Below, one piece after another: positions 31,702 through 38,798 of a stretch of DNA of 38,811 bases. Each line of letters begins with the position of its first letter. The first letter of the stretch is position 1. The translations under genes and the position numbers were made by a program. Under the pieces are notes generated by a model. The model was not told the DNA's origin. It made no database searches and saw nothing but the letters and a program-made list of their open reading frames with translations. This DNA comes from an uncultured Collinsella sp. (GTDB lineage: Bacteria; Actinomycetota; Coriobacteriia; Coriobacteriales; Coriobacteriaceae). The stretch spans positions 1 to 38,811 of the forward strand of contig UQTR01000009.1 in the NCBI GenBank assembly GCA_900544065.1. The letters run 5' to 3'.

Positions 31702-31719
31702 TTGTTGACGTGTTAACAT
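31702..31719. promoter_or_regulatory. Operator-like 18-bp site 2 between fabH and birA
   Basis: TTGTTGACGTGTTAACAT contains the perfect palindrome TGTTAACA and is 48 bp from site 1. It overlaps the expected −35 region of the fab promoter and lies about 95-110 bp before birA. Confidence 0.55.
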
Positions 31720-31812
31720 TAAATTGTCCAAATGCGACAAAGGCTTCACATTGTGTCTATCTCTCGACACCATTGCGTCATTCACTTATTCATTAAGGAG
31801 GTAGCAGCCGCT

Positions 31813-32589
31813 ATGGATGCTCAATTAACGATAGTCGACGTAACCGGATCGACCAACGATGACCTGCTCGAAGCAGGTAAACAGGGCGCGCCGCACGGCA
31901 CGGGACTTGCCGCCCGCGCGCAAACGGCAGGACGCGGCCGACGCGGCCACAAGTGGGATTCAACCGCCGGCAACCTGTTGCTCTCGATTGTCCTACGTCC
32001 ATGTGTTGATCCCGCCAAGTACTCTGGTCTTGCCGCCGTCAGCGGCTTAGCGGTGCTCGAGGCGCTCGAGGCGCAAGGTCTTGCTAACGAGATCGGCCTC
32101 AAATGGCCCAACGACCTCGTCGCGCGAGGGCGCAAACTCGGCGGCATCCTGGTCGAGGCGGCTCGTGACAACGAGGGCAAGCCCTTTGCCGCCTGCGGCA
32201 TTGGCGTCAATGTGAACTATGTGCCCTCAGAGGTTCCCGATGGCGGCCTGCCGGCAATCGGTCTCTCGGATCTCAACGAGAATGTTCCCACCGTCGATGT
32301 GCTCCTCGATGAGGTCTATCACGCAGTTATAGACGCCGTAGATGCCTGGGCAGAGCGCCTCAATGCCAAGAAAGAAGACGCCGGTCCGCTCGCTCCCGTC
32401 CACGACGAATATATCACTCACCTCAATTGGATCGGGGAGCACGTTATCGCCCGCTCCCCTGCCGGTGACGAGCTGGCGCGTGGCATCCTTCAAACGGTCG
32501 ATGCCTTTGGTCGCGCGTGTATCGAAACGGAAGACGGCTTGCAATCCTTCCATTTTGAGGAGGCATCGCTGCGTCCCATGGGTAAATAA
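31813..32589 (+). CDS. birA: Biotin-[acetyl-CoA-carboxylase] ligase (no DNA-binding domain)
   Basis: BirA attaches biotin to the lysine of AccB. The product is 258 residues from ATG 31813 (MDAQLTIVDVTGSTNDDLLE), about 10 bases after AAGGAGGT. The earlier in-frame ATG at 31732 would add a stretch without homology. Biotinyl-AMP-binding motifs GRGRRGHKWDS and LKWPNDLV are present, then the C-terminal capping domain. There is no N-terminal HTH, so unlike E. coli BirA it should not act as a repressor. Being divergent from the fab/acc operon links it to AccB modification. Confidence 0.95.
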   Translation: MDAQLTIVDVTGSTNDDLLEAGKQGAPHGTGLAARAQTAGRGRRGHKWDSTAGNLLLSIVLRPCVDPAKYSGLAAVSGLAVLEALEAQGLANEIGLKWPNDLVARGRKLGGILVEAARDNEGKPFAACGIGVNVNYVPSEVPDGGLPAIGLSDLNENVPTVDVLLDEVYHAVIDAVDAWAERLNAKKEDAGPLAPVHDEYITHLNWIGEHVIARSPAGDELARGILQTVDAFGRACIETEDGLQSFHFEEASLRPMGK

Positions 32590-32642
32590 GACGCCACAGC
32601 CACCCGCTCGACAGCATTACCCGGTCCCCCAAGGCCATCATG

Positions 32643-32684
32643 CAAAACAAAAGAGCCCCGCTACCAAGATGGCAGCGGGGCTCT
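32643..32684 (-). terminator. Terminator after rpsJ
   Basis: AGAGCCCCGCT (32652-32662) and AGCGGGGCTCT (32674-32684) form an 11-bp stem; on the minus strand it is followed by TTTTGTTTT. It ends the str operon transcript and may also stop birA transcription from the other side. Confidence 0.9.
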
Positions 32685-32705
32685 GTAAGCTATGAGCGAT
32701 TTCGC

Positions 32706-33014
32706 TTAGAGCTTGATGTCGATGTCGACGCCAGCGGGGAGGTCGAGACGCATGAGCGAATCAACGGTGCCCGAGGTGGGGTCGAGGATGTCGATGAGGC
32801 GCTTGTGGGTGCGCATCTCGAACTGCTCACGGGAGTCCTTGTTCACGTGCGGCGAGCGGATAACCGTGTACAGGTTGCGCTCGGTGGGCAGGGGAACAGG
32901 ACCGGAAACGCGAGCGCCGGTCTTCTGAGCGGTCTCGACAATGAGCTTCGCGGACTGATCGACGACCTCGTGATCATAGCCCTTGAGGCGAATGCGGATC
33001 TTCTGGGTAGCCAA
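32706..33014 (-). CDS. rpsJ: 30S ribosomal protein S10
   Basis: S10 is a 30S head protein and also partners NusB in antitermination. The 102-residue product reads ATQKIRIRLKGYDHEVVDQSA and ends with MRLDLPAGVDIDIKL. The start codon is TTG (33014) with GGAGG about 6 bases upstream. Here it closes the rpsL-rpsG-fusA transcript and is followed by a terminator, rather than leading the S10 operon. Confidence 0.97.
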   Translation of the reverse strand: MATQKIRIRLKGYDHEVVDQSAKLIVETAQKTGARVSGPVPLPTERNLYTVIRSPHVNKDSREQFEMRTHKRLIDILDPTSGTVDSLMRLDLPAGVDIDIKL

Positions 33015-33074
33015 CTTAAACCTCCAAAGAGTGCGAGAGATGTTCTCGCGGATTACGTAACAGGGAGCTCGAAC

Positions 33075-35174
33075 TTAGGCGTTCTTGCTCATGACCTCGT
33101 CCACGATGGACTTGGGCGCGGGCTCATAAGAGTCGAACTGCATCGTGTAGGATGCACGGCCCTGGGTCTGGGAGCGAAGGTCGGTAGCGTAACCGAACAT
33201 CTCGCCCAGCGGCACCTTGGCACGGATGAGCTTGCTGTTCTTGCGATCCTCCATGCCCTCGATCTTGCCGCGGCGACCGGAGAGGTTGCCCATAACGTCG
33301 CCCATGTACTGCTCGGGGGTCTCGACCTCGACAGCCATGATCGGCTCGAGCAGCTGCGGATCGGACTTCTTGAGGGCGTCCTTGATAGCCATGGAACCGG
33401 CGATCTTGAAGGCGGCCTCGGAGGAGTCGACCTCGTGGTAAGAACCGTCGAACAGGGTGACCTTAACGTCGAGGACCGGGAAGCCGGCGATAACACCGGT
33501 GTTCAGGGCCTCCTGGATGCCCTTGTCGATGGACGGGATGTACTCTTTGGGCACGACGCCGCCGACGATAGCGTTGACGAACTCGTAGCCGAAGCCCTCC
33601 TCCATCTTCTCGAGCTTGATGACGGCGTGGCCGTACTGACCGCGACCACCGGACTGACGGACGAACTTGCCCTCAGCCTTCTCGACGTCGTGACCAGCGG
33701 TCTCGCGGTAGGCAACCTGGGGCTTACCAACGTTAGCGTCAACCTTGAACTCGCGGAGCAGACGGTCGACGATGATCTCGAGGTGCAGCTCGCCCATGCC
33801 GGCGATGATGGTCTGGCCGGTCTCGTGGTTGGTGGACACCTGGAAGGTCGGGTCCTCCTCGGCGAGCTTGGTCAGAGCCAGGGACATCTTGTCCTGCTCG
33901 GCCTTGGTCTTGGGCTCGATGGCAACGTCGATAACGGGCTTAGCGAACTCGATCTTCTCGAGGACGATCTCCTTGCCCTCTTCGCACAGGGTGTCACCGG
34001 TGGTGGAGTTCTTGAAGCCGACGCAAGCGACGATGTCGCCGGCGGCAGCGTCGTCACGGTCGATACGCTCGGCGGCGTTCATCTCGAGGATGCGGCCGAG
34101 GCGCTCGCGCTGACCGTTGGAAGCGTTGACCACGTAGGAGCCGGACTCGGCGCGGCCGGAGTAAACGCGGACATAGGTGAGCTTACCGACGAACGGGTCG
34201 GTCATGATCTTGAAGACCAGGCCGGAGAAGGGCTCGTCGAAGGAAGGATGACGCTGGATCTCCTCGCCGGTGTCCGGATCGGTACCGGTAACGGCCTCAA
34301 CGTCGAGCGGGCTGGGCAGGTAGTCGACGACAGCGTCGAGCAGCTCCTGAACGCCCTTGTTCTTGTAGGCGGAGCCCACGAAGACGAGGTTGAGCTCGTT
34401 GGCCAGAACGCCCTTGCGCAGAGCGGCCTTGAGCTCCTCGACGGTGAAGTCCTCCTCCATGAGGATCTTCTCCATGAGCTCATCGTCAAAGCTGGCAGCA
34501 GCGTCGAGGAGCTCCTCGCGCTTGGTGGCAGCGATGTCGGCGAACTCAGCCGGGATCTCGTCCATCGGCTCGGGGTAGGTCATACCCTTCTCGTCGGCCT
34601 TGAAGTCCCATGCAGTCATGGTGACCAGGTCGATGACGCCCCAGAAGTTGTCCTCGGCGCCCATCGGGACCTGAGCGGCCACGGCGTTAGCGTCGAGACG
34701 ATCCTTCATGGTCTCGATAGCGTTGAAGAAGTCAGCGCCCACGCGGTCATACTTGTTGATGAAGGCGATGCGGGGAACGTTGAAGGTAGAAGCCTGACGC
34801 CAAACGGTCTCAGACTGGGGCTGAACGCCGGCAACGGCGTCGAAGACGGCGACAGCGCCATCGAGGACGCGCAGGCAGCGCTCGACCTCGGCGGTGAAGT
34901 CAACGTGGCCCGGGGTGTCGATGATCTGGATGCGGTAGTCCTTACCGTCCTTGTTCCAGAAGCACGTGGTAGCAGCGGAGGTAATGGTTACGCCGCGCTC
35001 CTGCTCCTGAACCATCCAGTCCATGGTGGCAGCGCCCTCATGGACCTCACCGATCTTGTGGGTCTTACCGGTGTAGTAAAGAATACGCTCGGTCGTGGTG
35101 GTCTTACCGGCATCGATGTGGGCCATGATGCCGATGTTACGGGTATCGGAAAGCTTGTACTTAGGCTTAGCCAT
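33075..35174 (-). CDS. fusA: Elongation factor G
   Basis: EF-G is the GTPase that drives translocation and, with RRF, ribosome recycling. The 699 residues include G1 AHIDAGKTTTTERIL, G2/G3 IIDTPGHVDFT and G4 INKYDR, and the domain IV segment SGGRGQYGHAVIKLE. Length and motifs match canonical EF-G. AAGGAA precedes the ATG; rpsG lies 19 bp upstream. Confidence 0.98.
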   Translation of the reverse strand: MAKPKYKLSDTRNIGIMAHIDAGKTTTTERILYYTGKTHKIGEVHEGAATMDWMVQEQERGVTITSAATTCFWNKDGKDYRIQIIDTPGHVDFTAEVERCLRVLDGAVAVFDAVAGVQPQSETVWRQASTFNVPRIAFINKYDRVGADFFNAIETMKDRLDANAVAAQVPMGAEDNFWGVIDLVTMTAWDFKADEKGMTYPEPMDEIPAEFADIAATKREELLDAAASFDDELMEKILMEEDFTVEELKAALRKGVLANELNLVFVGSAYKNKGVQELLDAVVDYLPSPLDVEAVTGTDPDTGEEIQRHPSFDEPFSGLVFKIMTDPFVGKLTYVRVYSGRAESGSYVVNASNGQRERLGRILEMNAAERIDRDDAAAGDIVACVGFKNSTTGDTLCEEGKEIVLEKIEFAKPVIDVAIEPKTKAEQDKMSLALTKLAEEDPTFQVSTNHETGQTIIAGMGELHLEIIVDRLLREFKVDANVGKPQVAYRETAGHDVEKAEGKFVRQSGGRGQYGHAVIKLEKMEEGFGYEFVNAIVGGVVPKEYIPSIDKGIQEALNTGVIAGFPVLDVKVTLFDGSYHEVDSSEAAFKIAGSMAIKDALKKSDPQLLEPIMAVEVETPEQYMGDVMGNLSGRRGKIEGMEDRKNSKLIRAKVPLGEMFGYATDLRSQTQGRASYTMQFDSYEPAPKSIVDEVMSKNA

Positions 35175-35193
35175 GTTAGTTCCTTACCTTAAC

Positions 35194-35667
35194 TTACCAA
35201 CGATAGTGAGAGAACGCGCGGTTGGCCTCGGCCATCTTAAAGACGTCCTCACGCTTCTTGACGGAAGCGCCCAGGCCGTTGGAAGCGTCGAGGATCTCGT
35301 TGGCGAGACGCTCGGCCATGGTCTTCTCCTTGCGAGCGCGGGAGAAGTTGACGATCCAGCGGATACCCAGAGCGGTGGAACGACGGGAGTTGACCTCCAT
35401 CGGGACCTGATAGGTAGCGCCACCGACACGCTTGGGCTTAACCTCGAGCGTGGGCTTGACGTTGTCCATAGCCTTCTTGAAGGTAGCGAGAGCGTCGCCA
35501 CCCTCGGACTTCTCGGCAACGATCTCGAAAGCGGTGTAAACGATGCGCTCAGCGGTGGCCTTCTTGCCGTCAAGAAGGACCTTGTTGATGAGCTGAGTCA
35601 CCAGGCGGTTGTTGTAAACGGCGTCAGGCTGAACCTCACGACGATTAGCTGCTGCACGACGCGGCAT
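35194..35667 (-). CDS. rpsG: 30S ribosomal protein S7
   Basis: S7 nucleates assembly of the 30S head and, in some bacteria, represses the str operon. The 157 residues begin MPRRAAANRREVQPDAVYNN and contain KPTLEVKPKRVGGATYQVPMEV. AAGGAGAT precedes the ATG. Confidence 0.98.
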   Translation of the reverse strand: MPRRAAANRREVQPDAVYNNRLVTQLINKVLLDGKKATAERIVYTAFEIVAEKSEGGDALATFKKAMDNVKPTLEVKPKRVGGATYQVPMEVNSRRSTALGIRWIVNFSRARKEKTMAERLANEILDASNGLGASVKKREDVFKMAEANRAFSHYRW

Positions 35668-35741
35668 GTGAAATCTCCTTAAGTGTCTACCGTGCGGCGC
35701 TCAAGACGGCACACGGCGAAAGTATCAAAACGTTATCTGGC

Positions 35742-36119
35742 TTATTTGGCCTTGGGGCGCTTAGCACCGTACTTGGAACGGGCCTGCATACGGTTCTGGA
35801 CCGGAGCAGCGTCGTAGGCGCCACGGATGACGTGATAACGGACACCAGGGAGGTCACGGACACGACCGCCGCGGACGAGCACGATGGAGTGCTCCTGCAG
35901 GTTGTGGCCCTCACCCGGGATGTAAGCAGTAACTTCGATGCCGTTGACAAGGCGAACACGGGCAACCTTACGAAGAGCCGAGTTCGGCTTCTTGGGGCTC
36001 GTGGTGAAGACGCGGGTGCACACGCCGCGCTTCTGGGAGTTGTGCTGCAGAGCAGCGTTCTTGGACTTCTTGGGCACGGAACGACGGCCCTGGCGAACCA
36101 GCTGGTTAATAGTAGGCAA
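35742..36119 (-). CDS. rpsL: 30S ribosomal protein S12, Arg at the Lys88 position
   Basis: S12 acts in decoding at the A site. The 125 residues begin MPTINQLVRQGRRSVPKKSK. The start codon is TTG at 36119, 6 bases after GAAGGAG. Lys43 (SPKKPNSALRK) is retained, but the GGRVKDLPG loop reads GGRVRDLPG, with Arg88 encoded by CGT at 35856-35858. Lys88-to-Arg substitutions are known to give streptomycin resistance in Mycobacterium tuberculosis. CGT cannot arise from a Lys codon by a single change, so the Arg is probably native to the lineage. It is the first gene of rpsL-rpsG-fusA-rpsJ. Confidence 0.97.
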   Translation of the reverse strand: MPTINQLVRQGRRSVPKKSKNAALQHNSQKRGVCTRVFTTSPKKPNSALRKVARVRLVNGIEVTAYIPGEGHNLQEHSIVLVRGGRVRDLPGVRYHVIRGAYDAAPVQNRMQARSKYGAKRPKAK

Positions 36120-36212
36120 AGCGTACTCCTTCTCGAATGATTCCAGCTTTCTGTAAAGTGCAACGGCTTGAATCGAGGGGTCAGCATCCCCCTACGAAAC
36201 ACGCAGTTCGAT

Positions 36213-36241
36213 AGGATACGTGGCGTTAGCTGTGCCGTCAA
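36213..36241 (-). promoter_or_regulatory. Promoter of the str operon
   Basis: TTGACG (36236-36241) and TATCCT (36213-36218) on the minus strand are 17 bp apart, a good housekeeping promoter, about 95 bp before rpsL. The leader can form a small GGGG/CCCC hairpin near 36176-36190. Confidence 0.75.
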
Positions 36242-36245
36242 CAGA

Positions 36246-36267
36246 CCACGCAGCCGGGCGTATCCCA
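36246..36267 (-). promoter_or_regulatory. Ribosomal-gene motif upstream of the str promoter
   Basis: The stretch shares CACG, two to three free bases and CCGGGCGTATCC (plus orientation) with the motifs before rplC and rplB. It lies just upstream of the −35 element, an activator or UP-element position. Confidence 0.4.
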
Positions 36268-36372
36268 AAATGAGCATATTTCCGCAAAGCCTACACAAAA
36301 GGAATCCCCTTCTGTGCGCGGGGGCGGCCGCCCGGACCGGGAATCCGATGCGCTCGTCGGGGCAACGTTACC

Positions 36373-36407
36373 TGCCAAAAAGGGACAGGTTTATTTTGGT
36401 CGGTTTT
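36373..36407. repeat. 35-bp repeat, left member of inverted pair
   Basis: The sequence containing AAGGGACAGGTTTATTTTGG matches the reverse complement of 38115-38149 in 33 of 35 positions. The pair encloses the sigma/anti-sigma genes. The translated form (RDRFILVGF) looks like a repeat family of this genus, but that is from memory. Confidence 0.8.
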
Positions 36408-36439
36408 ATCTGGGGAAACAATAACCGCCCATTTAACGC

Positions 36440-36473
36440 AAAATAGGCCGCTTCCCCTAGTAGGAAGCGGCCT
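36440..36473 (-). terminator. Terminator after the anti-sigma gene
   Basis: AGGCCGCTTCC (36445-36455) and GGAAGCGGCCT (36463-36473) form an 11-bp stem with a 7-base loop; the minus strand continues ATTTTG. It lies 7 bp past the stop at 36480. Confidence 0.85.
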
Positions 36474-36479
36474 CAGACC

Positions 36480-37556
36480 TTACGAATAGACGATAGTAAA
36501 GGACTCTTCCGTTTCGGTCTCTCCTGTTGACGTGCACCTCGTGCCCTCAAGCGTTACTGAGACCACTTGGTCGACATCAATCAACTTCGTTGGCACCCAG
36601 ATGTTCTCTCCGCTATTGCGCGTATAAGAAAAATATAAGTTGAACGCCCCTGCGTCGTCATCTTCGATAATCTGCTCCGATCCATCCTTGTAGGTAACCG
36701 TCAACTTCTTCGTGACTGCGTCAATGCCCAAATCATCGATGTGTGTCTGGATAGAAAACGGGCTGATCTCGAGAGGCGAGTCATCGGAGCGGAGTTCCTT
36801 TGTATCGACGTACGCTCCAACGCTAAACTCGGGCGTCGATGCCTCGAACGGCTTCGCATCCTCGCCTTCGCCCTCGGTCCACGAGATATTCCAGGTGACC
36901 GCATGTTGAAAACCTCGCTCGCGATCCATAGAAGCAAAGTACATCGTGCCATTAATGACAGTATCGCTTGATGTGTCCTTATCAATGGTGCAGCGTGTGT
37001 CAGCCCATTCCTCGCCGAAGTTCATGCCGGGCGTGCCGATGCCTTGTTCTTCTTCACCATAGAGAACAAGTTCGCCAGTCTCTGCTGCCGGCTTGTAGTA
37101 GTTAACACCATTTGGATTGGATAGCGTAAACGTCACAGCACCGCAGCCGTTTTGGTCGATTGCCATCTCATGGATATCGAGCGTATAGCCGTTGCCCTCG
37201 ACGGACAGATTAACCTCCTGGACTGCACCCTCCAGGCTTTGGGGCGCGATGCCATCACCAAACTCTCTGGTGTAGGTATATTTAGTCCCCGATGAGCCGC
37301 CGTTTGTCCAGGTAATGGAATCCCCGTTGCCGTGGTTTCCCCAGGCTGAGGCAAAATAGCTGGAATTGATAACGGCGTAGGCGACCCCTCCGGTCGCCAA
37401 CACTCCGACAAGACACCCGATAACCGCAACATAGAGGGGCTTAGCATGACCCCTTTTGCGAAGCGGCTCGCCTTCAGCTGCATTAAGAACGCGATCGGCA
37501 AGATCGCTATCGGCTTGGATGGACTCGAAGGCCTGCTTGATTTGATTGGATTTCAC
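36480..37556 (-). CDS. Membrane-anchored anti-sigma factor-like protein (DUF4179-type)
   Basis: The 358-residue product has a short cytosolic N-terminal segment (MKSNQIKQAFESIQADSDLADRV), one membrane helix near residues 41-65 (LYVAVIGCLVGVLATGGVAYAVI) and a large extracytoplasmic beta-rich domain. This is the layout of anti-sigma factors paired with ECF sigma factors. The start GTG at 37556 has GAGGAGGG upstream and overlaps the end of the sigma gene by 50 bp, implying coupled, stoichiometric production. No conserved zinc-binding H-x3-C-x2-C is seen in the cytosolic part. The signal sensed is unknown. Confidence 0.8.
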   Translation of the reverse strand: MKSNQIKQAFESIQADSDLADRVLNAAEGEPLRKRGHAKPLYVAVIGCLVGVLATGGVAYAVINSSYFASAWGNHGNGDSITWTNGGSSGTKYTYTREFGDGIAPQSLEGAVQEVNLSVEGNGYTLDIHEMAIDQNGCGAVTFTLSNPNGVNYYKPAAETGELVLYGEEEQGIGTPGMNFGEEWADTRCTIDKDTSSDTVINGTMYFASMDRERGFQHAVTWNISWTEGEGEDAKPFEASTPEFSVGAYVDTKELRSDDSPLEISPFSIQTHIDDLGIDAVTKKLTVTYKDGSEQIIEDDDAGAFNLYFSYTRNSGENIWVPTKLIDVDQVVSVTLEGTRCTSTGETETEESFTIVYS

Positions 37557-38025
37557 GGTCGCCCTCCTCTAGGATGAATTTGAGCTTCGATCGACCGCGA
37601 GCTAAACGCGTTCGAACGGTCGCGGCTGGCACATGCAGTAACTCGGCAATCTCTGAGGTCGAAAAGCCCAGATAGTAATAGAGCACGATGGGGACGCGGA
37701 ATCGCTCCGGAAGTCGCATAACGTCTGACAGGACCACCTTGGTCTCCTCCTGCGCCGTCGAAAGCGAATCGGCCAGGTTCTCAATATCCTCCACACGCCT
37801 CCATGGCTTTCGAAAGAGCGATTTGCATTCATTGATCGTGACCCGGATAAGCCAGCGACGAAGATGCTCCCAACTCTCAAATTGCGTATCGCTTTTGAGC
37901 AGCTTAAGAAAGACATCTTGGGCAACATCATCGGCATCGGCGCGATCGCGCAGATACGTCAATGCGATTCGAAACACGACATCCCGGTGATCTTCGACCG
38001 CCTGTCTAAATGTTTGTTCTTCCAT
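37507..38025 (-). CDS. ECF-type RNA polymerase sigma factor
   Basis: This is a 172-residue sigma-70 family factor with only regions 2 and 4. Region 2 is FRQAVEDHRDVVFRIALTYL through ADDVAQDVFLKLL (about residues 5-50). Region 4 is LPERFRVPIVLYYYLGFSTSEIAELLHVPAATVRTRL (about residues 104-140). I start at ATG 38025 (MEEQTFRQAV), which has GGGAGGTGATT directly upstream, instead of 38109. It is co-encoded with the membrane anti-sigma protein and likely responds to an envelope or extracellular signal. Confidence 0.92.
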   Translation of the reverse strand: MEEQTFRQAVEDHRDVVFRIALTYLRDRADADDVAQDVFLKLLKSDTQFESWEHLRRWLIRVTINECKSLFRKPWRRVEDIENLADSLSTAQEETKVVLSDVMRLPERFRVPIVLYYYLGFSTSEIAELLHVPAATVRTRLARGRSKLKFILEEGDREIQSNQAGLRVHPSR

Positions 38026-38073
38026 AATCACCTCCCGGTGACGGTACTGATTCTTGATGAGGTCCTCACCATA

Positions 38074-38101
38074 GATACGCTCTGGCCGGACGAAATGTTT
38101 C
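38074..38101 (-). promoter_or_regulatory. Candidate ECF-autoregulated promoter of the sigma gene
   Basis: On the minus strand GAAAC (38097-38101) and CGTATC (38074-38079) are 17 bp apart. This resembles the AAC −35 and CGT −10 elements typical of ECF promoters, placed about 50 bp before the sigma gene. Confidence 0.5.
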
Positions 38102-38114
38102 AAATTCAAGCAGG

Positions 38115-38149
38115 AAAACCTACCAAAATAAACCTGTCCCTTATTGGCA
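38115..38149. repeat. 35-bp repeat, right member of inverted pair
   Basis: This is the reverse complement of 36373-36407 with two mismatches. It lies just upstream of the sigma gene's promoter, so the pair delimits the whole sigma/anti-sigma transcription unit. Confidence 0.8.
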
Positions 38150-38190
38150 AGGGATCAACGGAACGCAACAGGTTGAGCATACGCAAGCGA

Positions 38191-38290
38191 GCGGCCCCCA
38201 GAGCGTACAAGGTGGCATGAAAAAGGCAGGGCATTGACCTTTTGGTCATGCCCTGCCTTTTGAATGACAGATTGTAGCTCTGGGGGCCGC
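38191..38290. repeat. 14-bp GC-rich inverted repeat enclosing a terminator
   Basis: GCGGCCCCCAGAGC (38191-38204) recurs inverted as GCTCTGGGGGCCGC (38277-38290). The bidirectional terminator lies between the arms, giving a two-tier cruciform or RNA structure. Confidence 0.75.
38221..38261. terminator. Strong bidirectional terminator
   Basis: AAAAGGCAGGGCA and TGCCCTGCCTTTT, continued inward by TGACC and GGTCA around a TTTT loop, form an 18-bp stem with one bulge and T-tracts on both strands. It ends the contig-edge gene (minus) and insulates the sigma gene. Confidence 0.9.
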
Positions 38291-38334
38291 GCAGCGACGG
38301 AGGTCGCCGCCGTTCGTTAGAACGGCGGAACTAG

Positions 38335-38764
38335 TTACTCCTCGTCGTTGTCCTTGGCCTCTTCGGCGTCGTCGGTGTCCACGAGCTGGTTGAGCAGCTC
38401 GTCGAGGGACGCCATGTCCTCGTTGATGGCACCGTTGGCGGGAGCCTTCTTGTCGTCGATCGGGGCGCCCAGGAGCTCCTCGTCGGCGTCGGCGTGATGC
38501 GTCGGAGCGGAGGTACCCAACAGGATATCGTCCGGACCGTCGGGGCTAAAGACCATCTGCAGCAGCTGCGAGAGGTCTTCCTCGTCGGCAACGTCGTCGT
38601 TGTTCTCGAGGATGTAGAGCAAGTCGTGGGCCTCCAGGCCGTCACGGAGCTCCTCGATCGCCTTGGCACCGATGCCGTCGATGCGCAGCAGATCCTCCTC
38701 GGACTTGCCGACCAGGTCGCCGACCGTCTCGATGCCGACTTCGCTGAACTTGTTGGTCCAGCGC
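38335..38764 (-). CDS. Helix-hairpin-helix protein C-terminal fragment with acidic tail (transcription-machinery-like)
   Basis: Only the last 142 residues are present; the contig ends inside the gene. Residues after the adapter read TNKFSEVGIETVGDLVGKSEEDL, then LRIDGIGAKAIEELRDGLE. This is a helix-hairpin-helix fold like the RNA polymerase alpha C-terminal domain and the acidic repeats of NusA. A long Asp/Glu-rich tail follows (about 90 residues, ending DNDEE). The position upstream of rpsL would fit a C-terminal extension of rpoC, but identity is unproven; NusA or another polymerase subunit is possible. The apparent start MGSEMCIRDR is adapter translation. Confidence 0.55.
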
Positions 38765-38798
38765 CTGTCTCTTATACACATCTCCGAGCCCACGAGAC
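38765..38798 (+). other. Nextera Read-2 transposase adapter and i7 end (sequencing artefact)
   Basis: CTGTCTCTTATACACATCT followed by CCGAGCCCACGAGAC is the Nextera Read-2 adapter. The next eight bases (38799-38806, CCTAAGAC) fit an i7 index, and 38807-38811 (ATCTC) begin the P7 sequence. None of this is genomic. Confidence 0.97.

Noticed and set aside
31732..31812. Longer birA start at 31732 as an added N-terminal domain
   Set aside because: The extra 27 residues lack an HTH pattern and overlap the control region; the ATG at 31813 follows AAGGAGGT and begins the family homology.
32640..35192. 850-codon plus-strand open frame across fusA
   Set aside because: It is the antisense of fusA and rpsJ; low-complexity Leu/Gly/Asp/Val composition and no homology. 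GC-rich coding DNA commonly leaves such frames open.
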